Origin: Chitinophaga sp. sic0106
GTDB lineage: Bacteria > Bacteroidota > Bacteroidia > Chitinophagales > Chitinophagaceae
Length of the DNA: 64,000 nucleotides
Reading direction: 5' to 3'
Assembly: GCF_019219075.1 (NCBI RefSeq)
Contig: NZ_JAHUWJ010000010.1
Span: 124,001-188,000 of the forward strand
Below are positions 8,251 to 16,245 of the stretch, one piece after another. A model generated the notes under the pieces. It was given only the letters and a program-made list of their open reading frames with translations. It was not told the origin of the DNA and did no database searches. Made by a program: the position numbers and the translations under genes. The stretch's first letter is position 1. Every line of letters starts with the position of its first letter.

Positions 8251-8550
8251 TTATGATGCTTTGGCATTTGTCTTTACAAAGTCCAGCACGGCTGCTTTCT
8301 GGTCATCGGTGAGCTTGGCTTTGCGGGCCATCCGGTCGATTACGCCGGGCCATTTTTCTGCGGTGCGGGTTTCAGGCCATTTGTAACCATGACATTTATT
8401 GCAGTTCTGGCGGTACACCATTTTGCCATCTGATTCCGGATATTTTGCAAAGGCTGCTTCCGTAGCGGCTGCTTTATCCGGAGAGGCGGTACCTTTACTG
8501 CATCCCCACAGCAATACTGCGATCGCCGATAACTGGAGTAGTGTTTTCAT
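8251..8550 (-). CDS. Small c-type cytochrome lipoprotein
   Basis: A 99-residue exported protein. The N-terminus is a lipoprotein signal peptide ending at Cys17 (VLLWGC), so it is probably membrane-anchored on the periplasmic side. A single haem-attachment site CNKCH lies at residues 50-54, with Met residues in the C-terminal half as possible sixth ligand. Likely a monohaem electron carrier; its partner is not evident from the neighbourhood. Confidence 0.85.
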   Translation of the reverse strand: MKTLLQLSAIAVLLWGCSKGTASPDKAAATEAAFAKYPESDGKMVYRQNCNKCHGYKWPETRTAEKWPGVIDRMARKAKLTDDQKAAVLDFVKTNAKAS

Positions 8551-8619
8551 AAAACTTTATTGAATATATCAGATTAATTGACCATACTCAAGGTAAAGAT
8601 TTTTTATGAATTGCAGTTA

Positions 8620-9888
8620 CTAGATCTTACCGGCACCAAAATAAGCCTGTAAAACGGCCGGGATGTTAATCCCCTCCTCATGCTGGTTATTTTCCAGTAT
8701 GCAGGCCATGATACGTGGCAGCGCCAGGGAGCTACCATTGAGGGTATGCACCAGCTGAGGCTTACCGTTACCTTCTTTAAAGCGGATTTTACAACGATTG
8801 CTTTGATAGCTTTCAAAGTTACTTACAGAGCTTACTTCCAGCCATTTTTGCTGCGCCGCGCTGTACACTTCAAAGTCGTAAGTAAGCGCAGAAGTAAAGC
8901 TCATATCGCCGCCACATAAACGCAGAATGCGGTATGGCAGCTGCAGGGACTGCAACAGGCTTTCCACATGTGCTACCATTTCATCCAGTACTTCGTAAGA
9001 TTTATCAGGATGGGTAAGCTGTACCAGTTCTACTTTATCGAATTGGTGCAGGCGGTTCAGGCCGCGTACATCCTTTCCGTAGGAACCAGCTTCGCGGCGG
9101 AAACAAGGCGTATAACCGGTCATGCGGATTGGCAGGTCGGCGTCTTTCAGGATCTCATCGCGGTAGAGGTTTGTTAAAGGCACCTCGGCGGTAGGGATCA
9201 GGAAGAAGTTGTCTTCCGTGGCATGATACATCTGCCCTTCCTTATCCGGCAGCTGGCCGGTACCGAAGGCACTGGCTTCATTGACCATGTAAGGCGGTGC
9301 AAACTCAGTATACCCTGCGTTGATGTTATAGTCCAGGAAATACTGGATCATAGCGCGTTGCAGGCGGGCACCTTTGTTTTTATATACCGGGAAACCACTA
9401 CCTGTGATTTTGTTGCCCAGTTCAAAATCGATCAGATCGTATTTTTTGGTAAGGTCCCAGTGTGGCACCGCACCGGCGTGCAATGCAGGGATCTCACCCT
9501 GCTGGCGCACTACCACGTTATCTTCCGGGGTTTTGCCCACCGGCACCAGGGTAGATGGCAGGTTAGGCAGTTTCACCAGGGTATCGAGTAATTCTTTTTC
9601 TGTAGCGTTGAGGGCTTCGTTTACGGGTGCCAGACGCTCTTTCAGCTCGTTTACCTGGTTGCGCATCGCTTCCCCTTCTTCTTTTTTGCCCTGGCCCATC
9701 AGTTTACCAATCTCTTTGGAGAGACTGTTTACCTGCGCCTGTGTTTCATCATATTCCAGGGTGAGCTTCTTACGTTGGTCGTCCAGCGCAATCACCTCAT
9801 CCACCAGGTTGGTTTCTTTAAAATTTTTGACAGCCAGTCTTTCGAGGACCAGCTCTTTATTCTGACGTATAAACGGTACTTGTAACAT
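8620..9888 (-). CDS. serS: Serine--tRNA ligase
   Basis: Class II aminoacyl-tRNA synthetase that charges tRNA-Ser. The N-terminal coiled-coil tRNA-binding arm covers about residues 28-105. The catalytic core follows, with motif 2 (TPCFRREAGSYGKDVRGL), LNRLHQFDKVELV, and motif 3 near the C-terminus (LNGSSLALPRIMACILEN). Length 422 is normal. It follows nadE by 34 bases. A possible -7 box (TATCTTTG, reverse strand, 9911-9918) overlaps the start of that gap, so it may have its own promoter. A tRNA-Ser gene occurs in the same window at 46324. Confidence 0.96.
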   Translation of the reverse strand: MLQVPFIRQNKELVLERLAVKNFKETNLVDEVIALDDQRKKLTLEYDETQAQVNSLSKEIGKLMGQGKKEEGEAMRNQVNELKERLAPVNEALNATEKELLDTLVKLPNLPSTLVPVGKTPEDNVVVRQQGEIPALHAGAVPHWDLTKKYDLIDFELGNKITGSGFPVYKNKGARLQRAMIQYFLDYNINAGYTEFAPPYMVNEASAFGTGQLPDKEGQMYHATEDNFFLIPTAEVPLTNLYRDEILKDADLPIRMTGYTPCFRREAGSYGKDVRGLNRLHQFDKVELVQLTHPDKSYEVLDEMVAHVESLLQSLQLPYRILRLCGGDMSFTSALTYDFEVYSAAQQKWLEVSSVSNFESYQSNRCKIRFKEGNGKPQLVHTLNGSSLALPRIMACILENNQHEEGINIPAVLQAYFGAGKI

Positions 9889-9922
9889 TATTGAATTTTA
9901 AAAATTTGGACAAAGATAAAGG

Positions 9923-11590
9923 CTATATCAGATATTTTCCTACGATCGGCACGCGGCGGCCCACGCCAAAGGCCTTGGATGATACGCGAATGATCGGACA
10001 GAACTGGTTGCGCTTGTATTCGTTGGCGTTCACCATTTTCAGGGTCCGCGAGACTAATGCAGGGTCAAAGCCCTGTGCAACGATCTCACGCGGCCCTTGC
10101 CGGCGCTCGATGTATTGATATAACAGCTTGTCGAGTACAGCATAGTCCGGGAGACTATCACTATCTTTCTGACCCGGCCGCAGCTCGGCGGAAGGTGCTT
10201 TATCGATGATGTTTTGCGGTATGATCTCCTTATCCCGGTTGATATAACGGGCAAGCGCATATACCTGCATTTTATACACATCTCCCAAAACAGACAACCC
10301 GCCGGCCATATCACCATACAGGGTACCGTACCCTGTGGATAACTCGCTTTTATTGCTGGTATTCAACAGAATATAGCCGAATTTGTTGGATAGTCCCATC
10401 AGCAGATTGCCGCGGATACGGGATTGTGTGTTTTCTTCAGCCACGTTAAACGGAAGGCCTTTGAAATAGGGCTCCAGCGTTTGCAGGAAGGTCTCATAAA
10501 TTGTATTGATGCGGATGATATCGTAGGGATTCTTCAGGTTTTCTGATAAGGCTACGGCGTCATCCACGGAATGTTCGGTAGAGTAGGGAGATGGCATCAG
10601 CACGGCCCGCACATTGTCCGCCCCCAGGGCATCGCAGGCGATGGCCAGGGTCACTGCGCTGTCGATCCCGCCGGAAGAGCCCAGAATGGCCTTTGTAAAG
10701 CCCATTTTCCCGAAATAATCACGTATACCGAGTACCAGCGCATCATAGATGCGATCAATGTTATGTTCAAATTCCAAAGAGGTGAGTGGGGAGAAACTAC
10801 TGGTTTCTGCTACCACGGAACCGTTGTGGAGCAAGGGTTCCAGGTCCATACCGCCCATCGCTTCCTCGAAGTAAGGGAGCTCTTTCACGATGTTGCCCTG
10901 CGCGTCAAAAATGAGGGAGCCACCGTCGAACACGATTTCCGTCTGGCTACCTACCGTGTTGCAGTAGAACATAGGCAAGCGGTATTTGAGCACGTTGGCG
11001 CGGATGATTTCTTTACGGTCCTCATCGTGGTCATAGTCGAACGGAGAGGCGCTGAGGTTGATCATCACATCCGGTTGCTGCTCCATGAGCTTGTCCATGG
11101 GGCAAATGCGGTACAGCAGGTTTTCACCGAGGTTCCATATGTCCTCGCAGATGGTAACTGCGAGTTTTTTGCCTTTGAACGGAATCACATTCCATTCAAA
11201 GGATGGTTCAAAGTAGCGGTATTCATCAAACACGTCGTAGGTAGGGAGCAGTGTTTTATGAACGATATGTTTTACCTCGCCTTCGTAGAGGAACCACGCA
11301 GCGTTGAAGAGGTCTTTCCCTTCAGGCTGTGGGTTACGGGCAGGAGCGCCCACCAGTACGGCGATGTCGGTAGCATGTTGTTTAATCTGGTTGATGGCTG
11401 CATAGCTTTGGGCAATGAAGTCTTCAAATTCCAGGAAATCCCTTGGCGGGTATCCGCACACACAGAGCTCTGAAAACACGACCAGGTCGGCGCCCTGTGC
11501 CTTAGCGGCCTGTATGCCTTCAATAATCCTGGCTGTATTTCGTTCGAAATTGCCGATGTGATAATTCTGCTGTGCCAGTATGATCTTCAT
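9923..11590 (-). CDS. nadE: Glutamine-dependent NAD+ synthetase
   Basis: Last step of NAD synthesis: amidates deamido-NAD using ammonia released from glutamine. The N-terminal nitrilase-type glutaminase domain (about 1-265) shows the catalytic Glu in VVFSELCVCGYPPRD, Lys in HKTLLPTYDVFDEYRYF and Cys in VTICEDIWN. The C-terminal synthetase domain carries the ATP-pyrophosphatase loop GSSGGIDSAV near residue 305 and NKSELSTGYGTLYGD. The 555-residue length fits the two-domain form. It is upstream of serS and downstream of an outer-membrane protein gene by 19 bases. Confidence 0.96.
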   Translation of the reverse strand: MKIILAQQNYHIGNFERNTARIIEGIQAAKAQGADLVVFSELCVCGYPPRDFLEFEDFIAQSYAAINQIKQHATDIAVLVGAPARNPQPEGKDLFNAAWFLYEGEVKHIVHKTLLPTYDVFDEYRYFEPSFEWNVIPFKGKKLAVTICEDIWNLGENLLYRICPMDKLMEQQPDVMINLSASPFDYDHDEDRKEIIRANVLKYRLPMFYCNTVGSQTEIVFDGGSLIFDAQGNIVKELPYFEEAMGGMDLEPLLHNGSVVAETSSFSPLTSLEFEHNIDRIYDALVLGIRDYFGKMGFTKAILGSSGGIDSAVTLAIACDALGADNVRAVLMPSPYSTEHSVDDAVALSENLKNPYDIIRINTIYETFLQTLEPYFKGLPFNVAEENTQSRIRGNLLMGLSNKFGYILLNTSNKSELSTGYGTLYGDMAGGLSVLGDVYKMQVYALARYINRDKEIIPQNIIDKAPSAELRPGQKDSDSLPDYAVLDKLLYQYIERRQGPREIVAQGFDPALVSRTLKMVNANEYKRNQFCPIIRVSSKAFGVGRRVPIVGKYLI

Positions 11591-11609
11591 ATCTTCAATT
11601 ATTATCTTC

Positions 11610-12296
11610 TTAAAAATATACGCCTAAACGCAGTGCAAAGCTATTCATATTCACTCTGCCATCGTCCCATTTAGCGTTGCGGGTGGCATCAATAAAGCCA
11701 TTTTGGTAAATGATGCCTACGGAACCGGTGAGGGATTCGCTCAGTTCATAGTCGACCCCAGCACCTATTAACATTCCGATGTTGATTCTGTTTACATCCG
11801 ACAGGATGTTCACCTTATCATATTTCTGGGTAGGAGTAGTCACGTCCACCCGGGCGCTTACCGGAAAGGCGAAATAGGTACCAAACTGCCCCCAGAAGGC
11901 CATGCCGGCATCGTTCTGATTAGTTTTCAGCTTCAGCGCCAGCGGAATCTGGATATGCGTGAATTTAAAATTATACTCTGCGGGTTGTGCTTTATAGTCG
12001 CTCAGCCCTTTGCCGGCATCATATTTTATTTTGCTGCCACCCAGCACCACGTTGAAACCGGAGGCGATGGCATAGTTACCCTGTTCATTGAGACTAAAAT
12101 CAGCGATGAGGCCGAATCCCAGTCCTGCTTTGGCGCCGGTGCGCGAGGCGCCGGACTCCTGGGGATTCATGATCGATATACTTGGATCGAGGTTAAACCC
12201 CAGCCTTACTCTTTTCTGCAATTGGCCATAGTTGCTTTGTCCAGATGCTCCCTTCACTACTCCCAACACCAGCATTATAAATAAAATCCGCTTCAT
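11610..12296 (-). CDS. Outer-membrane beta-barrel (porin-family) protein
   Basis: About 228 residues with a signal peptide (MKRILFIMLVLGVVKGASGQ), then alternating beta-strand segments ending in an aromatic-terminated strand (SFALRLGVYF), a typical outer-membrane C-terminus. I use ATG at 12296 because it starts the signal peptide; the open frame extends ten codons further upstream. It resembles the small PorT/OmpA-barrel proteins common in Bacteroidota. Function unknown. Divergent from gldB with 71 bases between. Confidence 0.8.
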   Translation of the reverse strand: MKRILFIMLVLGVVKGASGQSNYGQLQKRVRLGFNLDPSISIMNPQESGASRTGAKAGLGFGLIADFSLNEQGNYAIASGFNVVLGGSKIKYDAGKGLSDYKAQPAEYNFKFTHIQIPLALKLKTNQNDAGMAFWGQFGTYFAFPVSARVDVTTPTQKYDKVNILSDVNRINIGMLIGAGVDYELSESLTGSVGIIYQNGFIDATRNAKWDDGRVNMNSFALRLGVYF

Positions 12297-12367
12297 ATTA
12301 AGGATATTGTCTTTTTTTAAGTACAAGGTATATAATAAATTTACCCTTTATTCAGTTTTTAAGAGCG

Positions 12368-13402
12368 ATGCAAAGTTACACTAATATAAGCACCCGATTT
12401 AGCTGGCTGTTGCTGGCTGCGATAGCCATGGCATCCTGTAAATCAGGGCCTAAGCCCCCAGATGTAAGCCATATAAGCGTTACCGTTAGTACGCAACGTT
12501 TTGACTCAGCGCTGTTTACAATCGACACCAACAACATACAGGCGGGCCTGGCAAAGCTGCATGCGAATTATCCGGTGTTTACGCCGGTTTATATGACCGA
12601 TATTATGAACCTCGGCGCTTATTCCGACAGCAGTGCTGCTATTCAGCAACAATTGCACCTGTTTCTTACCACGCCCGACTTCCGACAGTTAGAAGCTGCT
12701 GTGCAGCAAAAGTTCGGCAATTTATCGTCGGTACGCAAAGATCTGGAACAGGCGTTTAAATACACGAAGTATTACCTGCCATCTTTTAAAACGCCGCAGG
12801 TGGTTACCTTCATATCCGGCATTGCCAATTATGGCGCCGTAACGGTGGATTCTGTGCTGGGCATAGGCCTGGATATGTACATGGGAGCTGACTTTCCACC
12901 ATACGGAATGATCGAGGACCTGCCCGGCTATATGATCCGCCGGTTTACCCCGGAGTATATTGCTACCAATGCCATGCAGGTGATCCATAACCAGCTGTAT
13001 CCGATGCGTACCAGCGGCACGCTGATTTCGCAGATAGTGGATGCAGGGAGACAACAGTATTTCCTGGCCAAAGTGCTGCCATCTACAGACGATACCATCA
13101 GGCTTGGCTATACGAAGGAGCAATTAAAATGGTGCTACGATAACGAGCAGATGGTGTGGCAATTTTTCATACAAAATAATTTACTGTATTCGACCGACTG
13201 GCAGGATATCAGCCATTTCATGGGCGATGGCCCTGCTACGCAGGGTATGCCTGAAGGCTCACCAGGAAAGATCGGAAATTTTGTGGGCTTGCAGATTGTG
13301 AACAAATACATGGATAAGCATCCTGAGATGAGTCTGCAGCAGTTGTTGGAAATAAAAGATGTAATGGAAATATTCAATGAAGCTAAGTACCGCCCGCGTT
13401 AG
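12368..13402 (+). CDS. gldB: Gliding motility lipoprotein GldB
   Basis: Lipoprotein required for gliding in Flavobacterium and conserved across Bacteroidota; biochemical role not settled. The signal peptide ends in AIAMASC, with the lipidated Cys at residue 24. Family landmarks are QRFDSALF, a KYYLPSFKTPQVVTFISG stretch with NYG shortly after, LGIGLDMYMG, DFPPYG and GYMIRRF. 344 residues, in the expected range. The usual partner gldC does not follow it. The adjacent genes are nadE/outer-membrane protein (divergent) and apaG (convergent). Together with gldF and gldG at 22.9-25.4 kb it supports a gliding organism. Confidence 0.9.
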   Translation: MQSYTNISTRFSWLLLAAIAMASCKSGPKPPDVSHISVTVSTQRFDSALFTIDTNNIQAGLAKLHANYPVFTPVYMTDIMNLGAYSDSSAAIQQQLHLFLTTPDFRQLEAAVQQKFGNLSSVRKDLEQAFKYTKYYLPSFKTPQVVTFISGIANYGAVTVDSVLGIGLDMYMGADFPPYGMIEDLPGYMIRRFTPEYIATNAMQVIHNQLYPMRTSGTLISQIVDAGRQQYFLAKVLPSTDDTIRLGYTKEQLKWCYDNEQMVWQFFIQNNLLYSTDWQDISHFMGDGPATQGMPEGSPGKIGNFVGLQIVNKYMDKHPEMSLQQLLEIKDVMEIFNEAKYRPR

Positions 13403-13423
13403 TTAACAAAAATCGCGGGTACT

Positions 13424-13442
13424 TGCCGCAGGTACTGCGGCA
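13424..13442. repeat. Small perfect hairpin between gldB and apaG
   Basis: TGCCGCAG (13424-13431) and CTGCGGCA (13435-13442) form a perfect 8-base stem with triloop GTA, in the gap between two convergent genes. No T-run follows, so a terminator role is only possible. Confidence 0.5.
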
Positions 13443-13468
13443 GCTGAAATGCCGGGGTGGAGTACGAT

Positions 13469-13855
13469 TTAGTTGAGCTTAAATGGCACAATCATCTGAA
13501 ACTCCGGTATTTTCACTTCGAAAAGCTTCTTATCCAGCTGGTTTTCCATCTGGTAAGTACCATACATCTTTCCTATTTCGGTGCGGAGATTTGATCCCGA
13601 GACGTATTGATAAGTTTCACCGGGAGCAAGCAGGGGTTGAACGCCTACTACGCCTTCGCCTTCAACTTCACGGTGGTTACCGTTTGAGTCAATGATATAC
13701 CAGTGGCGGCGAAGTAATTTGATAGGGAAAGTATTGTTGTTTTCGATAGTAATCCGGTAGGCGAACATGAATTCGCTTCCAATTGGATTCGAATAATCCG
13801 GTTGGTAGAATGTTTCCACGCTGATTGTGATGCCCTCTGTTACCTTCTTTACCAT
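13469..13855 (-). CDS. apaG: ApaG domain protein
   Basis: A 128-residue stand-alone ApaG domain (fibronectin-type-III-like fold). Bacterial ApaG is linked genetically to cobalt/magnesium resistance and diadenosine tetraphosphate metabolism, but its molecular activity is unclear. Conserved features seen are FAYRITIENN, LLRRHWYIIDSNG, GVVGVQPLLAPGETYQYVSG and GKMYGTYQM. Length is typical. Convergent with gldB and upstream of nothing obvious. Confidence 0.92.
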   Translation of the reverse strand: MVKKVTEGITISVETFYQPDYSNPIGSEFMFAYRITIENNNTFPIKLLRRHWYIIDSNGNHREVEGEGVVGVQPLLAPGETYQYVSGSNLRTEIGKMYGTYQMENQLDKKLFEVKIPEFQMIVPFKLN

Positions 13856-13917
13856 ATAACAACCTTTAACGTAAAAATAAGGAAAATTATGAGGTGTTAC
13901 CCTGCTTTAACGATTTT

Positions 13918-14244
13918 TTAGTGAATTTCCACCCCTTCCATCATTGCCGGATCGCTCTCCGCGGCTCTGGCAGCCACTTCGAAGGAGTTATTCACATACC
14001 CGTTTCGCAGGTATTCCCTGAAATAACGATACAGAAAAGCGAAAAATCCACACTCCCGGAATTGGCGTACATGACACACTTCATGCCTTACCCACGCTGT
14101 ATCTGTCATGAAAACAGCCTTCGTTACACCGTGCAGATGTACGGTATCACCGATCACCATTGCTACTACCGGCACCTTCAGCCGTTTGGCGGCTAAAAGT
14201 GCCAGCAATGAATTTTCGTGTATGCGTACTTTTATTTTTTCCAC
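13918..14244 (-). CDS. Small HExxH-motif protein, possible metallopeptidase-like
   Basis: A 108-residue protein without signal peptide. It contains WVRHEVCHVRQF (about residues 51-62), in which HEVCH fits the zinc-binding HExxH pattern with the general-base Glu. The C-terminal region is helical with a run of acidic residues (ARAAESDPAMMEGVEIH). It resembles the short DUF4157/eCIS-core-like HExxH proteins, though I cannot assign it firmly. The start overlaps the end of the DUF5777 gene by 13 bases, so it is likely the last gene of that operon. Confidence 0.75.
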   Translation of the reverse strand: MEKIKVRIHENSLLALLAAKRLKVPVVAMVIGDTVHLHGVTKAVFMTDTAWVRHEVCHVRQFRECGFFAFLYRYFREYLRNGYVNNSFEVAARAAESDPAMMEGVEIH

Positions 14245-15173
14245 GTCTTCTTACCACCTAACGTAAATCTACGCGAAATATTGAATCCCCATCTGAACTG
14301 CCCCTGCAGCCAGGAGGAATGTGTTTCGGGGATAAACTGGCTTTCCTGTATGGCTGTAGAGTTGGTGAAGTTGATGTGGAAAACGTGGCCACCGGTTTCT
14401 ATTTCAATGCCTACTCCCAGCGGATTGTAAAACTTGATGCCGTTGGTGGCATAGTAGTCCTTACTTTCCTGCGAGCGGAACGGATAGAAGTATTCCACGA
14501 TAAACCCAACGCGTTTGGATACTTTGAGTCGCCCGGCAGCACCCAGTGCAAACATATTATTCATGTCCATATATCCTACTTTATTGCGGTGTACGTAGGT
14601 AGGACTCAACGACAGCGTTAGGCGGTCCCCCAGCTTGCGGCCAATGACCGTTTGCAGCACATAGTTGAGCCGGTCGGTGCCATCCTCAAAATATACCGGA
14701 CTGGCTTTATTATCCGAGGTGGTCATGCAGGTAACGTTCATACTACCGAATACCGCGAGCGATAGCGGCACATGGTTATCGGTGGTTTGGGTGAGCAGTT
14801 TGTATTTCACCAGGCCGTCTACCAGTTGCGATTCCAGGCCGGAACCCTTACTGCGTCCTAGGCCTGCCATCAGCTTATCGGTGATTCCGTATTCCAGGCC
14901 TATGCGGATATCGGTGGAGTTATCCGTACCGAAGAAGGTTTTAACCCCGCCGAACTCGCCACCGAGGTCGCCAAAGCGGTGATCCACACGGAAATCCAGC
15001 TCCCGCTTGCCTAGTGTTTCAGTGGATTGCCCCATGATGATGCGGGTGCCTTTGTACGTGTTTAACACCGGCTGATGGGTGCCAGTGGTTTCAAAGAGGT
15101 TGCTCAGGTCGGACTGGGCCAGGCATAAGAAAGGCAGGCCGCTGCCGAGCAGCAGAAAAATTATGATTTTCAT
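14232..15173 (-). CDS. DUF5777-type outer-membrane beta-barrel protein
   Basis: A 313-residue exported protein (signal peptide ending FLCLAQ) with amphipathic beta strands to the C-terminus. The N-terminal part, TYKGTRIIMGQSTETLGKRE then HRFGDLGG, matches the DUF5777 family of Bacteroidota. It follows YceI by 21 bases and the small cytochrome gene further upstream, a common grouping in this phylum. Role unknown; a beta-barrel linked to periplasmic redox or lipid-carrier proteins is an inference. Confidence 0.85.
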   Translation of the reverse strand: MKIIIFLLLGSGLPFLCLAQSDLSNLFETTGTHQPVLNTYKGTRIIMGQSTETLGKRELDFRVDHRFGDLGGEFGGVKTFFGTDNSTDIRIGLEYGITDKLMAGLGRSKGSGLESQLVDGLVKYKLLTQTTDNHVPLSLAVFGSMNVTCMTTSDNKASPVYFEDGTDRLNYVLQTVIGRKLGDRLTLSLSPTYVHRNKVGYMDMNNMFALGAAGRLKVSKRVGFIVEYFYPFRSQESKDYYATNGIKFYNPLGVGIEIETGGHVFHINFTNSTAIQESQFIPETHSSWLQGQFRWGFNISRRFTLGGKKTWKK

Positions 15174-15194
15174 AATAAAAGTTCTGATTTTGGA

Positions 15195-15743
15195 CTATTT
15201 CGCCATAACAGCATAGGTAGCATTGACGGTTACCGCAACTTGTTCGGCAATATTTTTAACCACTATCGTTGGGATTTTGATTTTATGATCGGCGAGCTTA
15301 ACGTTGAATTTTGCATTCAACTGTAAAGTATTTCCGCTTACAGTGATGGTTCCTTTTTCGCGGTAGGGTTTATCGACCCCGTGTAAAGTCAGTGTACCCG
15401 CTACCGTTACGTTATAAGTGCCCGCCACGGAAAGATCCACCTCTTCCTGTATATTCCCCTTAAACTCCGCATCAGGATATTTATCTGATTCCAGGTAGGT
15501 GGAGTTAAAGTGTTGCTGCATCAGCCTCTCCTCAAAATCAAAAGAAGCGATGGGCACCTTAAAATAGATCGCTTTCGTTTTGATATTGATGGCAGAAACC
15601 GCCTTGCTGGTTTTCGCCTCTATATCTTCCAGCGGTGCGGAAGAAAAGAAGGAAATGGTGGCACCTTTTGCCGTGAAGATATCCTGGCAAAAACCTGTTT
15701 GATGCAGCAAAAGACCAAAGGCCAGCAGTAAAACATATTTCAT
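15195..15743 (-). CDS. YceI family periplasmic protein
   Basis: About 182 residues. The signal peptide (MKYVLLLAFGLLLHQTGFCQ) starts at ATG 15743, and the longer open frame is ignored because it would bury the signal. The mature part has the lipocalin-like YceI features: SFDFEERLMQQHFNSTYLE, KYPDAEFKG and GTLTLHGVDKPY. YceI proteins bind long isoprenoid-type lipids in the periplasm. It is flanked by a small cytochrome-like gene and the DUF5777 barrel with gaps of 16 and 21 bases, indicating one operon. Confidence 0.92.
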   Translation of the reverse strand: MKYVLLLAFGLLLHQTGFCQDIFTAKGATISFFSSAPLEDIEAKTSKAVSAINIKTKAIYFKVPIASFDFEERLMQQHFNSTYLESDKYPDAEFKGNIQEEVDLSVAGTYNVTVAGTLTLHGVDKPYREKGTITVSGNTLQLNAKFNVKLADHKIKIPTIVVKNIAEQVAVTVNATYAVMAK

Positions 15744-15759
15744 AGTAACATTTTTTAGT

Positions 15760-16128
15760 TTACTGATCCGGCATGCCATGATTTACCCAGCAGGCCAGTG
15801 AATCTTTTGCACCTTGCGAAAGCGCTGAAAACGCGGCCGGTGGCATATCTGCCTGTGGCCCGGTTACCCTTTCCGCAAAAACGTTGGGACGGGCAGTAAT
15901 ATAAGCCTTGATTCCCTGAGCAGTACTAAAGTTGGCGGCAGCAGGTGCATTTCCTCCGGGATGACAACCTCTGGATGTGCAATTGGCTTGAATAACAGCA
16001 ACGGCATAGCTGGTAAAAATTTTAGCGGTGTCACAGGCCGACTTCACCTGTGGCGCGGGCGCCTGCTCGTTTTTACATGCATAAATCAACAAGCAAACAC
16101 CTCCCGTAAGGATCCATAGTTTTTTCAT
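15760..16128 (-). CDS. Small c-type cytochrome-like lipoprotein (CX4CH)
   Basis: 122 residues from ATG 16128, with a lipoprotein signal peptide ending at Cys18 (CLLIYAC). A single candidate haem site CTSRGCH lies at residues 50-56, with four rather than two residues between the cysteines; similar CX4CH sites are common in small Bacteroidota proteins, but haem attachment is not proven. A conserved-looking C-terminus (DMPPAAFSALS ... CWVNHGMPDQ) adds a possible Met ligand. First gene of the cytochrome-YceI-DUF5777-HExxH operon. Confidence 0.8.
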   Translation of the reverse strand: MKKLWILTGGVCLLIYACKNEQAPAPQVKSACDTAKIFTSYAVAVIQANCTSRGCHPGGNAPAAANFSTAQGIKAYITARPNVFAERVTGPQADMPPAAFSALSQGAKDSLACWVNHGMPDQ

Positions 16129-16219
16129 AAAGATGCAGGTAGTTTTTACAAGGTAATACGTTTTACTTTTTTCTTCCGTTGCCTCACTAAAAAAAATATC
16201 CAACTTTCCTTTCAAGACT

Positions 16220-16227
16220 TATTTTTG
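16220..16227 (+). promoter_or_regulatory. Candidate -7 box for murF
   Basis: TATTTTTG fits the Bacteroidota TAnnTTTG element and lies 18 bases before the murF GTG. No good TTTG -33 element is seen at the expected distance, so confidence is low. Confidence 0.35.
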
Positions 16228-16245
16228 TAAGAAATACCATAGACT

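Noticed and set aside
8680..9865. Long forward frames opposite serS
   Set aside because: They are antisense shadows of the synthetase with low-complexity Ser-rich translations.
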